Assembly (NCBI GenBank): GCA_023400235.1
Contig: JAEXFI010000029.1
Span: 1-64,000 of the forward strand
Length of the DNA stretch: 64,000 bases
DNA from: Bacillota bacterium
Lineage (GTDB): Bacteria; Bacillota; Clostridia; Acetivibrionales; DSM-1351
Direction: 5' to 3'
Program-made: the position numbers and the translations under genes
In this document: one piece after another, positions 52,666-61,685 of the stretch
How the letters are laid out: each line of letters begins with the position of its first letter
Numbering within the stretch: position 1 is the first letter of the stretch
The notes under the pieces: generated by a model
Database searches by the model: none
Told to the model about the DNA's origin: nothing
The model's input: only the letters and a program-made list of their open reading frames with translations

Positions 52666-53961
52666 TTATGACACAGATTCCTTCTTAACTCTTGCCTTTT
52701 TGGAACCGGCTTTTTTTAAAGACTTGCGGTTCTCATTCAGTATGAGCTCAGGCTCGGAACTGTTTTCAATAACATCCTTGCTGATAATGCATTTCTCAAC
52801 ATTGGTCATGGACGGTATATCATACATGACTCCAAGCATTATCTCCTCAAGAATGGCACGAAGTCCTCTGGCACCGGTATTTCTGGATATTGCCTTATCT
52901 GCTATCAGCTCAAGAGCATCCTCTTGAATTTCCAGCAGCACATCATCCATCTCCAGCAGCTTCTGATACTGCTTGACCAGTGCATTTTTGGGCTCTGTAA
53001 GTATTTGTACCAGTGCTTTCTTGTCCAGTGACTGCAGTGTGACAACAATGGGAAGTCTTCCCACAAATTCAGGAATAAGACCGAACTTCAGCAAATCCTG
53101 AGGAAGTATCTCCTTCAAGAGCTCTCCCACGTCTTTATCCTTGTTGCTTTCGATTTTAGCACCAAAGCCCAAAGACTTTTTGCCGATTCTGTTCTGTATT
53201 ATCTTATCAATACCGTCAAAGGCACCACCGCAAATAAACAGTATGTTTGTAGTATCAATCTGAATAAACTCCTGATGGGGATGCTTCCTTCCCCCCTGCG
53301 GCGGAACAGAGGCCAAAGTACCTTCCAGTATCTTAAGCAAAGCCTGCTGCACGCCTTCACCGCTTACATCTCTGGTTATTGAAGGATTTTCCGATTTACG
53401 GGCAATTTTATCGATTTCATCGATATATATAATTCCCTTTTCAGCTTTTTCAATATCATAATCCGCAGCCTGTATCAACCTTAATAGAATGTTTTCAACA
53501 TCCTCTCCGACATAGCCTGCTTCTGTGAGAGAAGTAGCATCAGCAATGGCAAAAGGAACATTCAATATTCTTGCCAGGGTTTGCGCCAGAAAAGTCTTAC
53601 CACTGCCTGTAGGTCCAAGCATTACTATATTGCTCTTTTGGAGTTCTATATCAGAGGACTTTAAATCGCTGTTTATTCTCTTATAGTGATTGTAAACAGC
53701 AACCGCAAGAGATCTTTTTGCAGTATCCTGACCAATGACATACTGGTCCAGAATCTCTCTGATCTCCTTGGGTTTTGGTATTTCGTTAACTTCAGCATCT
53801 ATTTTTGTGTCTTCAAATTCCTCTTCAATAATCTCGGAGCAAAGTTCTATACACTCGTCGCAGATATAAACTCCAGGACCTGCAACCAGTCTCTTTACCT
53901 GCTCCTGAGACTTACCACAAAAAGAGCATTTTAACTGCTTCTTCTCATCATATCTGGTCAT
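52666..53961 (-). CDS. clpX: ATP-dependent Clp protease ATP-binding subunit ClpX
   Basis: 431 residues from the second of two adjacent ATGs, which has better spacing from GAGG. An N-terminal C4 zinc finger (CSFCGKSQ... ICDECIELC, about 12-40) is followed by the AAA+ unfoldase: Walker A MLGPTGSGKTFLAQ (about 115), Walker B IIYIDEIDKIA, the pore loop GYVGEDVENIL, and sensor-2 region GARGLRAILEEIM. It feeds proteins, including SsrA-tagged ones, into ClpP. Immediately downstream of clpP in the tig-clpP-clpX-lonB order. Confidence 0.97.
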   Translation of the reverse strand: MTRYDEKKQLKCSFCGKSQEQVKRLVAGPGVYICDECIELCSEIIEEEFEDTKIDAEVNEIPKPKEIREILDQYVIGQDTAKRSLAVAVYNHYKRINSDLKSSDIELQKSNIVMLGPTGSGKTFLAQTLARILNVPFAIADATSLTEAGYVGEDVENILLRLIQAADYDIEKAEKGIIYIDEIDKIARKSENPSITRDVSGEGVQQALLKILEGTLASVPPQGGRKHPHQEFIQIDTTNILFICGGAFDGIDKIIQNRIGKKSLGFGAKIESNKDKDVGELLKEILPQDLLKFGLIPEFVGRLPIVVTLQSLDKKALVQILTEPKNALVKQYQKLLEMDDVLLEIQEDALELIADKAISRNTGARGLRAILEEIMLGVMYDIPSMTNVEKCIISKDVIENSSEPELILNENRKSLKKAGSKKARVKKESVS

Positions 53962-53977
53962 CATTGCACCTCAACTA

Positions 53978-54559
53978 TTATCTTCTAACCATAATATCAT
54001 CAACAAGTCCATAGGCCTTTGCTTCCTCAGCAGACATGAAGAAATCCCTGTCGGTATCCTTTTCAATCTTATCCAGAGGCTGACCTGTTCTCTCGCTCAA
54101 TATCCTGTTCAACTTGTCTTTAGTCTTCAAAATATTTTCAGCGTGAATTTTAATGTCAGTTGCCTGACCCTTTGCACCGCCAAGAGGCTGGTGAATCATG
54201 ATTTCACTGTTTGGAAGTGCAAATCTCTTGCCCTTTGCTCCTGCTGCCAGAAGAAATGCTCCCATACTCGCAGCCATACCCATGCAGATGGTTGACACAT
54301 CGCATTTTACGTACTGCATTGTGTCAAATATGGCAAATCCGGAATGCACAGCCCCTCCCGGGCTGTTAATGTAAAACTGTATATCCTTGTCAGGATCTTG
54401 AGCTTCCAGGTAAAGCATCTGCGCAACTATCAGGCTGGCAGTAACATCATTAACCTCATCACTCAACACTATTATTCTATCATTCAGCAATCTAGAAAAA
54501 ATATCATAAGACCTCTCACCGCGATTAGTCTGTTCAACAACCATAGGTACCAAACTCAT
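53978..54559 (-). CDS. clpP: ATP-dependent Clp protease proteolytic subunit ClpP
   Basis: 193 residues from ATG 54559, 7 bases after GGGAGG; longer in-frame starts give a non-homologous N-terminus. Catalytic triad: Ser in ICMGMAASMGAFLLAAG (about 97), His in SEIMIHQPLGG (about 122), Asp in KDTDRDFFMSAEEA (about 171). It forms the tetradecameric chamber with ClpX. It lies 16 bases upstream of clpX. Confidence 0.97.
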   Translation of the reverse strand: MSLVPMVVEQTNRGERSYDIFSRLLNDRIIVLSDEVNDVTASLIVAQMLYLEAQDPDKDIQFYINSPGGAVHSGFAIFDTMQYVKCDVSTICMGMAASMGAFLLAAGAKGKRFALPNSEIMIHQPLGGAKGQATDIKIHAENILKTKDKLNRILSERTGQPLDKIEKDTDRDFFMSAEEAKAYGLVDDIMVRR

Positions 54560-54632
54560 GACCATACCTCCCTTATTAATATATGTTATTTTTACCGGAC
54601 TGTTAACAGTCCGTTTTGAACGCTTCAGGTCC

Positions 54633-54647
54633 GTCAAAACGGTGAAA
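54633..54647. promoter_or_regulatory. CtsR-like operator candidate upstream of clpP
   Basis: GTCAAAACGGTGAAA resembles the CtsR heptad repeat (RGTCAAANANRGTCAAA) with one change in the second half. It also lies within a CCGTTTTG...CAAAACGG inverted repeat (54611-54642). No ctsR gene is in the window. Confidence 0.35.
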
Positions 54648-54853
54648 CAAATCCTCCCACTAGAATCAGATTATGCTTCATGACCGTTCATTGTTCATGG
54701 AACTCAAAAATCAATCCGGAGTGCACCGAATCGACAAAAGCTCCTCCGAACCTTTGTTACTTGATATAATTTTACCCATTTCCGGAGGTGTCCAATCGTT
54801 TTTTTAGCAAAAAGCAGCAAGACACCCGGCAGCTATGGGGACTCTGGCTTAAA

Positions 54854-56143
54854 CTAAGCCAGCTTTGCATTTTCAACCAGTAATTTTATTGTCTTTCTGA
54901 AAGCTATGTCCTTCTTGAGGTATTCCATGTCCTCAGCTCTCAAGGATTTTTTAAGATCCTCGGCAGACTGTTTGTAGGCTTCCGCAGTCTTGGCTATATC
55001 TTCGTCAACCTCAGCCTCTGTAACCTCTACGTTTTCAATCTTTGAAATCTTTTCAACCACCAACTGCACCTTTACCTCATTTTCAGCTCTTGCTGCAAAC
55101 TGTCCTCTGAAGGCTTCAAAGTCCATGCCCATCAATTCCAGGTATTTCTGCAAATCAAGTCCCTGATAACGGAGTCTCATGTCAAAATCCCTGATCATGG
55201 CATCAATCTGCTTTTCAACCATAGCCTTAGGTATTTCAACAGTTGCATTTTCAGCGACCTTTTGAATGACACTATCTTCATTTTCGTGTTCAGCCTTATG
55301 TTTTGCAGTTTCTTCTAATTTATTTCTCAAATCCTTTTTATATTCTTCAAGTGTGTCAAACTCGCTTATATCCTTGGCAAATTCATCATCTACAACAGGC
55401 AATTCCTTTACTTTTATTTCCTTGACTGTTACCTTGAACAATGCAGGCTTACCATTTAACTCTTCCTTGCCGTATTCTTCAGGGAAGCTTACATTAACAT
55501 CAACCTCTTCTCCGGTATTCTTCCCTATCAACTGATCTTCAAAACCTGGAATAAATGAACCGGAACCAATTACCAGACTGTAATCCGTTCCTTTTCCACC
55601 CTCAAACGGCACTGAATCAATAAAGCCTTCGAAGTCTATAACAGCGGTATCCCCTGATTGCACAGGTCTTTCTGTTATTGTGACAAGACGTGAATTCTTT
55701 TCAACTACCTTTTCAAATTCCTTTTCCACATCATCCTCGGTAACCATGGCGTCAGCCTTTGTCACTTCCACACCCATATATGCGCCCAATTCCACCTCAG
55801 GCTTAATTGTAACCCTGGCAGTAAATATAAGGTTTTCCTTGTTTCCAATCTGAACAATATCTATCTCCGGTCTGTCAACAGGCTCCAGCTTTTTTTCTTC
55901 CACTGCCTGATCATAGGCCTCGGAGCAAACAATGTTAATGGCATCGTCATATAACGCCTGTTCGCCATAGTAACGCTCTACGATATTTCTCGGAGCCTTG
56001 CCTTTTCTGAAACCAGGTACGTTAAACTTAGATGCATTCTTTTTAAATGACTGCTGCATACCTTCTTCAAATTTAGCTGCATCAACTTCTATTTCAAGCT
56101 GTACAACATTCTTTTCAACATCTTCAAATTTGTTAACCTTCAT
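54854..56143 (-). CDS. tig: Trigger factor
   Basis: 429 residues, usual length. Ribosome-binding tail with the signature GFRKGKAPRNIVERYYG (about 43-59), FKBP-type peptidyl-prolyl isomerase domain (about 150-245, GDTAVIDFEGFIDSVPFEGG) and the C-terminal helical chaperone arms. It binds nascent chains at the ribosome exit. GGGAGG precedes the ATG. Upstream of clpP and clpX, the common bacterial order. Confidence 0.97.
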   Translation of the reverse strand: MKVNKFEDVEKNVVQLEIEVDAAKFEEGMQQSFKKNASKFNVPGFRKGKAPRNIVERYYGEQALYDDAINIVCSEAYDQAVEEKKLEPVDRPEIDIVQIGNKENLIFTARVTIKPEVELGAYMGVEVTKADAMVTEDDVEKEFEKVVEKNSRLVTITERPVQSGDTAVIDFEGFIDSVPFEGGKGTDYSLVIGSGSFIPGFEDQLIGKNTGEEVDVNVSFPEEYGKEELNGKPALFKVTVKEIKVKELPVVDDEFAKDISEFDTLEEYKKDLRNKLEETAKHKAEHENEDSVIQKVAENATVEIPKAMVEKQIDAMIRDFDMRLRYQGLDLQKYLELMGMDFEAFRGQFAARAENEVKVQLVVEKISKIENVEVTEAEVDEDIAKTAEAYKQSAEDLKKSLRAEDMEYLKKDIAFRKTIKLLVENAKLA

Positions 56144-56419
56144 TTTAATAAACTTCCTCCCGGTATTTAGTTTTGTATATTTTTATCCATTTAAGCGCAA
56201 CGCTTGTCTTTTTGCCAATTCTTTTCTTATAAAAATCAGAAAAAACTCTAGTTTAAAAATTAACCATTCAATTATACCATATTATTGGCATATTTCAAGA
56301 ATCAATATAACTTTAATAGAGTGCCCTGTCAACTGGTTTTTCAGTATTTTCCACAACGTATTTATTACAACGTATTTACTACATCCTGTTTTCTGCACTA
56401 TATTTTCCAACAGCCTTCC

Positions 56420-57142
56420 TTATGGGCGGCACCCTACCGTTCCGACTATGGGCATCGGAGCAAAATTCAGGTAATCCGCTGAAATCAGCTTCAGCTCTAT
56501 GCCCTCGCAGTCTCCTTCTATGGCCCCCTTGATTCCGTCACCATGAAGATGTCCATAAAAGCACCTTGTTATACCATGTTTTTTCATTACGTCTATAAAG
56601 CCTGAAGTCTGGCTTTTGGCCGTAACAGGAGGATAGTGCATGAATACCAGCCTTTCACCGGGTTCCTGTCCTGCGGAGGCTTTAATGGACAGCTCAAGAC
56701 GCTCTATTTCCCTGTTGTAAATTTTTTCATCTTCCTTTTTGAAATCATCCTCACCGGGACATTTCCAGCCCCTGGTGCCGCAGATTGAAAAATTCTCAAC
56801 CCGGAAGGAATTGTTATGCATAAAGGAAATAGTGGCAAGGCCGTTTTCCTTCAGGTATTTATTCAGCTTTGAAGAGGTGGTCCACCAGTAATCATGATTG
56901 CCTTTGGAAATGATTTTTTTACCCGGCAGGGCTTCAATGTACCTGAAATCCTCGTATGCATTTTCTATATAGGTTGCCCAGGATACATCCCCCGGTATTA
57001 TTACCGTATCAGTATGGGCAACAGTCTCCACCCAGCTGTTTTTCAACTTCTCCATGTAATTTGACCATCTTCCGCCAAAAACATCCATTGGCTTGTCTAT
57101 TCCCAAAGCCAGGTGCAAATCAGCTATTGCAAAGATTGACAT
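56420..57142 (-). CDS. Metallophosphoesterase
   Basis: 240 residues with the calcineurin-like motifs IADLHLALG (DxH, about 6-14), IIPGDVSWA (GDxx, about 48-56), SKGNHDYWW (GNHD, about 79-87), VFMHYPPV (His about 174) and YGHLHG (GHxH, about 203-208). A two-metal phosphoesterase; substrate unknown. The ribosome site is weak (GGAACGGG). Confidence 0.88.
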   Translation of the reverse strand: MSIFAIADLHLALGIDKPMDVFGGRWSNYMEKLKNSWVETVAHTDTVIIPGDVSWATYIENAYEDFRYIEALPGKKIISKGNHDYWWTTSSKLNKYLKENGLATISFMHNNSFRVENFSICGTRGWKCPGEDDFKKEDEKIYNREIERLELSIKASAGQEPGERLVFMHYPPVTAKSQTSGFIDVMKKHGITRCFYGHLHGDGIKGAIEGDCEGIELKLISADYLNFAPMPIVGTVGCRP

Positions 57143-57196
57143 ATGCTTTTGTACCCGTTCCTTTAAATATATTTCCGTGCTCTGCTTATACCCGTA

Positions 57197-59041
57197 CTAT
57201 TTTTTAAAATATTCATATATTTTTTCAGCCACTCTCTGATTAATTCCTTCCACCTCAAGCAACTGAGCTATTTGTGCATTCTTAACCGCCGTCAGGGACC
57301 TAAAATGTCTTATAAGGGCTTTTTTTCTGGCCTCCCCGATGCCGTCTATATTATCCAGCTCCGAGTGAGTATATCTTTTTTCCCGCAGCTTCCTGTTGTA
57401 TTGCACGGCAACCCGGTGGGTTTCATCCTGAATCTCGGTTATGAATCTCAGAAGGGATAATTTTGATGAAAGCTCATACTCCTTGCCCTTATATATCAGC
57501 GCCCTGGTCCTGTGCCGGTCATCCTTTGCCATCCCTGCAATTACAAGCTCAAAGCCAAGCTCCTCCACCACCTGCTGTGCAGCATTTACGTGAGCCAGTC
57601 CTCCGTCCACCAGAATCAAATCCGGCAGCCTTGAAAACTTGGCTTGTCCGCTTTCCTCACGGGATTCCCGTATAGCCCTGTTCAACCTCCTGAAAAGCGT
57701 TTCCTGCATACTGGCATAGTCGTTCTGCTCTGAAACCGACTTCATTTTAAATTTTCTGTATTCATCCCTTGCAGGCCTGCCTTTTTCAAACACCACCATT
57801 GAGGCAACTATTTCAGTGGAGCCGGTGTTGGAAATATCATAGGACTCTATTCTGTCCGGAGTGCCCTCCAGACCCAGGATTCCCGCAAGCTCCCTGAGCC
57901 CCTCTTCATGGATGGAGCCTTCCCGTTTTAATCTTTCGCCATACAATTTAAGTGATATTTCTGCGTTTTGTACAACCATTTTCACCAGCTTTACCAGCTC
58001 ACCCCTCTGAGGAATGCGCAGGCTCACCTTAAAGCCCCTTCTTTCCGTAAGCCACTGTCCGATAAGCTCGCTGTCTTCTATTTCCTGAGGAAGCACTACT
58101 TCAGAGGGCACATATTGCACAGTGTTGTAAAACTGCTTGATAAAAGCTGAAAGGGAGTATCTGACGTCCTCTTTCCCTTCACCTTCAAAAACAAAATGCT
58201 CTCTGCCTACAACACGTCCGCTCCTTACAAAGAAAACCTGTATGCACAGGTCGGCCACATTTTGTGCAACTCCGATGATGTCCCTGTCCTGGCCGTCAGC
58301 GGACAGGACCTTCTGGGCTTCCGAAAGCTGGACAATGCTGTTTATCTTGTTTCTGAGCTGGGCTGCCTTTTCAAACTCAAGGTTCACGGCAGCAGCCTCC
58401 ATTTGCCCCTTAAGGTCGTTTAATATCTCATCATATTGTCCTCCCAGGAAGGAACAGATTTTTTTCATCATGTTTCTGTACTCATCCTTGTTTACCTCTC
58501 CCTGGCAAGGGCCCAGACACTGCTTTATATGATAATTCAGGCACGGCCTGAACTTGCCTATATCCCTGGGCAGCACCCTGTTGCAGGTCTTTATGGGAAA
58601 CAGCTTTTTTATGGTATCAATGGCATCATTGACGGCAAAAGCACTGGAGTAAGGCCCGAAGTACCTTGCACCGTCCTTTTCCACCCTGCGGGTTTTAAGA
58701 ATCCTGGGATACTGCTCCTGCATGGTTACCTTTATATAAGGATAATGCTTGTCATCCTTCAAAAGTATATTGTACTTGGGCTTGTACTTTTTTATAAGGT
58801 TGCATTCCAGCATCAAGGCTTCAACCTCGGTGTCGGTAACAATATATTCGAATTCATGAATTCTTGAGACCATGGCACTGACCTTGGGCGGATGGTTTGA
58901 AGAATTCTGGAAATATTGTCTTACTCTGTTTTTAAGTACAACCGCCTTTCCAACATATATGACAATACCGTTTGAATCCTTCATTATATAGACACCGGGC
59001 TTATCCGGCAGTTTTTTAAGCTCTTCCTGTATATCAAACAT
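57197..59041 (-). CDS. uvrC: Excinuclease ABC subunit C
   Basis: 614 residues from ATG 59041 with GGAGG 5 bases upstream; a longer frame adds 31 residues without a site. GIY-YIG nuclease (about 12-95: PGVYIMKDSNGIVIYVGKA), UVR motif (about 200-235), UvrC RNase H-like domain (about 380-540: RIESYDISNTGSTEIVASM, then PDLILVDGGLAHVNAA) and a C-terminal helix-hairpin-helix pair. It makes both incisions in nucleotide excision repair with UvrB. Confidence 0.96.
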   Translation of the reverse strand: MFDIQEELKKLPDKPGVYIMKDSNGIVIYVGKAVVLKNRVRQYFQNSSNHPPKVSAMVSRIHEFEYIVTDTEVEALMLECNLIKKYKPKYNILLKDDKHYPYIKVTMQEQYPRILKTRRVEKDGARYFGPYSSAFAVNDAIDTIKKLFPIKTCNRVLPRDIGKFRPCLNYHIKQCLGPCQGEVNKDEYRNMMKKICSFLGGQYDEILNDLKGQMEAAAVNLEFEKAAQLRNKINSIVQLSEAQKVLSADGQDRDIIGVAQNVADLCIQVFFVRSGRVVGREHFVFEGEGKEDVRYSLSAFIKQFYNTVQYVPSEVVLPQEIEDSELIGQWLTERRGFKVSLRIPQRGELVKLVKMVVQNAEISLKLYGERLKREGSIHEEGLRELAGILGLEGTPDRIESYDISNTGSTEIVASMVVFEKGRPARDEYRKFKMKSVSEQNDYASMQETLFRRLNRAIRESREESGQAKFSRLPDLILVDGGLAHVNAAQQVVEELGFELVIAGMAKDDRHRTRALIYKGKEYELSSKLSLLRFITEIQDETHRVAVQYNRKLREKRYTHSELDNIDGIGEARKKALIRHFRSLTAVKNAQIAQLLEVEGINQRVAEKIYEYFKK

Positions 59042-59189
59042 ATTTGCCTCCATGAGCCAGGTGAGGGCCCCGAGTGTAAAATTAAGCGTACTAAATAGCC
59101 TCAAATAAACAAAAAGTGGTTTATGCAAACACACAGGTCTGCAGAAGCCACAACTGTTTGTATTTCATATTGAAATATAGGTCTCAGGA

Positions 59190-59447
59190 TTAAAATCCGG
59201 TTGAGAAATATTCAGAAATCTCTTTTAATGCTATTTCTTCATCCTCGCCATCTGTTATAACAGTAATAGTTGCCTGTCTCTCAACTCCAAGTGACAGAAG
59301 ACCAAGAAGGCTTTTTGCATTTGCCCTTCTTTCACCCTTTTCAAGCCATATGCTCGAGCTGTATCTCGATACCTTTTGTACAAGCAACGCCGCTGCTTTT
59401 GAATCCAAACCCGACGGACAGTTTATAACCACTTTATTTGAAATCAT
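59190..59447 (-). CDS. HPr-family protein lacking the catalytic histidine (Crh-like)
   Basis: 85 residues, HPr fold. The phosphotransfer His15 is replaced by Asp (GLDSKAA where HPr has GLHARPA), while Ser46 is kept in RRANAKSLLGLLSLGV. This is the pattern of Crh of Bacillus (Gln15, Ser46), which cannot work in sugar transport but is phosphorylated by HPr kinase and then aids CcpA in catabolite repression. GGGGGAG precedes the ATG. It is adjacent to uvrC. The gene symbol is left open because orthology to crh is not established. Confidence 0.88.
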   Translation of the reverse strand: MISNKVVINCPSGLDSKAAALLVQKVSRYSSSIWLEKGERRANAKSLLGLLSLGVERQATITVITDGEDEEIALKEISEYFSTGF

Positions 59448-59588
59448 TTTTCGCTCCCCCGTTAATAAAACTTGACAATTGTATATATATTATTATACCA
59501 AATAATCACTAAACAAATCAAACTCTGTAGAATATTATATAAGATTTGCCATACAATTATCAAGCCCTTAAAAAATGCGGCTATATGG

Positions 59589-60497
59589 TCACGATATTTT
59601 CAGGTCTTTTTTCTTCCTGCCGAAGCCTGTATCTATAACAGTGCCTATGCCGAAGGAGGCCAAAGCCAATTCCACAGCTATAAAGCAAATGCCGTATATC
59701 ATCAGTGCCGTATAATAGCCCGATGGAATAAATATAAGAGGAACTATCTTTATTATGCTTATGAGTATATGCCCTACAAAAAATTCAATATAGATTGCGG
59801 ATCTGTCATAATTATTTTTGAATATTACCGTTCCAAGGTATATGCTGCCTATTATGTCTGCCAGCATGATAACCAGGACATAAAACACAGGTACTGCTAT
59901 GAGGAATATGAGGAACACAAGTATTATGGTCAGACTCACCACCACCAGCACCCCCAGCACCATCCTCCGGGACAGCGCCTTCCCCAGGGAATAGGACATT
60001 ACTCTGAATCTTGAAGTAAATATTGTTATAAGTATGAGTCCTGCAATCAATATAAATAAAGAACCGGCAATAAGCATGTTAATAATTATTCCGTTGGATT
60101 TAAACAGTGAGATGTAATCAAAATTTACAGCAACCTTGGTGCCGCTAACCTTTACAGCATTGCCCAGTCCCAGTTTTCCCACCGAAACCAGGTTGCCCAT
60201 AACCTCGGATTTATCCTTCAGGTATACTTCACCAAAAGCTGAAACCACGTCACCGCTTACCGTTCCATTTATGCTGGCCTTTCCGAAGACAACTATCACG
60301 CTGCCCAGTACATTTGAGTCTATATTGGTTGAGCCCAGCACAACCGTGACATTTCCGCAGCTCACGTCCTTTATGTCCTGGTCCTCCAGCACGATCAGGT
60401 TACTGATGGTCAGGTCGTTTTTTGCAGCTGATACAGCACCGGGAATCAATAATGAAAGCAGCAGAAAGAATATAATCAGCTTAATTCTTTTATTCAT
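59589..60497 (-). CDS. Membrane protein with bactofilin-like exported domain, third gene of the ECF operon
   Basis: 302 residues. A signal peptide (1-24) is followed by a right-handed beta-helical, polymer-forming-like domain (about 30-125: NVTVVLGSTNIDSNVLGSV, ASINGTVSGDVVSAFGEVYL) and then five to six membrane helices (about 137-290). It overlaps the anti-sigma gene by 4 bases, so it is translated with it and is probably part of the envelope-stress response. Function unknown. Confidence 0.75.
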   Translation of the reverse strand: MNKRIKLIIFFLLLSLLIPGAVSAAKNDLTISNLIVLEDQDIKDVSCGNVTVVLGSTNIDSNVLGSVIVVFGKASINGTVSGDVVSAFGEVYLKDKSEVMGNLVSVGKLGLGNAVKVSGTKVAVNFDYISLFKSNGIIINMLIAGSLFILIAGLILITIFTSRFRVMSYSLGKALSRRMVLGVLVVVSLTIILVFLIFLIAVPVFYVLVIMLADIIGSIYLGTVIFKNNYDRSAIYIEFFVGHILISIIKIVPLIFIPSGYYTALMIYGICFIAVELALASFGIGTVIDTGFGRKKKDLKIS

Positions 60498-61057
60498 TGA
60501 GCTGCACCATTACCCTCTCTGACCATTCTGATGAACACTCCCTGAACAACCAGCAGCAGGACTGCAAGTAAAATGTAAGCGTAATAGTAGGTCTTATACA
60601 TGGACGTTGCAAAACCCACTAGAGCTATAACTATTCCCTTTGTCATGGTAGCTGCCACATCCAGAAATTCCTTTGCCAGGTCCACAGCAATCTGTACATT
60701 CCGCATGAGCTCCAGCGGGTGGTTTATGGCCTCATACAGTATTCCACCGAACAGGCTTACAAATATGAAGGATACTGCAGCCAGAAGTATGTTATATACA
60801 AAATTATTTTCCTTGACCTGCGGGGTATACAGCTTCACTTCTTTTTCTATCCTGCTCATTACTTGTAGCTCGAAATCTTCAGGAGGCTCGATTGCTGAGT
60901 CTTGCTCTATTTCCAAAAATACTTCCTCCAAGGATAGAAATTCATCCGAGCACTTTTTGCAGTTTTTAAGGTGTTGTTTCAGCTGGGCAGCTTCGATGTC
61001 ATTTAGATTTTTATCGAAGTATTTCATCATAAAATCCTGTGCTTCGTTACATTTCAT
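60494..61057 (-). CDS. Zinc-finger (zf-HC2) anti-sigma factor
   Basis: 187 residues. The N-terminal cytoplasmic part carries the HxxxCxxC motif (HLKNCKKC, about 29-36), then a membrane helix at about 85-108 and a second at about 158-180. It holds the sigma factor encoded just upstream inactive until an envelope signal. It overlaps both neighbours by 4 bases. Confidence 0.86.
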   Translation of the reverse strand: MKCNEAQDFMMKYFDKNLNDIEAAQLKQHLKNCKKCSDEFLSLEEVFLEIEQDSAIEPPEDFELQVMSRIEKEVKLYTPQVKENNFVYNILLAAVSFIFVSLFGGILYEAINHPLELMRNVQIAVDLAKEFLDVAATMTKGIVIALVGFATSMYKTYYYAYILLAVLLLVVQGVFIRMVREGNGAAQ

Positions 61058-61620
61058 AATACCTCCTCCTTTCTGGCACTATCAAGTTTTTCCTTGAGCA
61101 TGAGCCTTGCCCTGTACAGCCTGTTTTTTATTATGGACATGGGCTCATTTAATATCTTGGTCATTTCCTCATAGGACATACCGTTGTTATGGAACAGCAC
61201 TATGAGTATTTTATATTTTTCAGGCAATTCGTTGATTGCCTTTTTAATCAACTGTGATCTTTGCTTTTTAATCAAAGTCTGTTCAGGTGTATCGATATCG
61301 CTTGAAATTCCGACAGCATCCTCCAGTGTAACAGTGTCCTGTTTTTTCTTTCTTAAGGTGTCCAGACACAAATTAGAAGTTATTTTTACTATCCATGTAG
61401 ACATTTTGTATTCAGGGTTATATTTTTCAAGAGATTTGTATAATCTGATAAAAACCTCCTGGGAAACATCATTGACTTCTTCTTTATCCGATATCATCTT
61501 GTAGACTACACTGTAGACAAGTTTTTTATATCTGGTTACAATTTCTTCAAACGCACTACTATCCCCGTTTATACATCGGGATACCAGTTCTGCATCTGTA
61601 GGCACCAAAGTTCGATACAC
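61054..61620 (-). CDS. ECF sigma factor (SigW-like)
   Basis: 188 residues: region 2 at about 22-90 (FEEIVTRYKKLVYSVVYKMI, then DVSQEVFIRLYKSLEKYNPE) and region 4 at about 125-180 (NELPEKYKILIVLFHNNGMS, YEEMTKILNEPMSIIKNRLY). The GTG at 61620 sits directly on AGAGGGG; a TTG four codons later has more normal spacing, so the exact start is open. First gene of the sigma/anti-sigma/membrane-protein operon. Confidence 0.9.
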   Translation of the reverse strand: MYRTLVPTDAELVSRCINGDSSAFEEIVTRYKKLVYSVVYKMISDKEEVNDVSQEVFIRLYKSLEKYNPEYKMSTWIVKITSNLCLDTLRKKKQDTVTLEDAVGISSDIDTPEQTLIKKQRSQLIKKAINELPEKYKILIVLFHNNGMSYEEMTKILNEPMSIIKNRLYRARLMLKEKLDSARKEEVL

Positions 61621-61685
61621 CCCCTCTCACACAAGAAAAAATGCAATACACAATAGTTACGTTTGGAAATTGAAATTGTCTGAAA

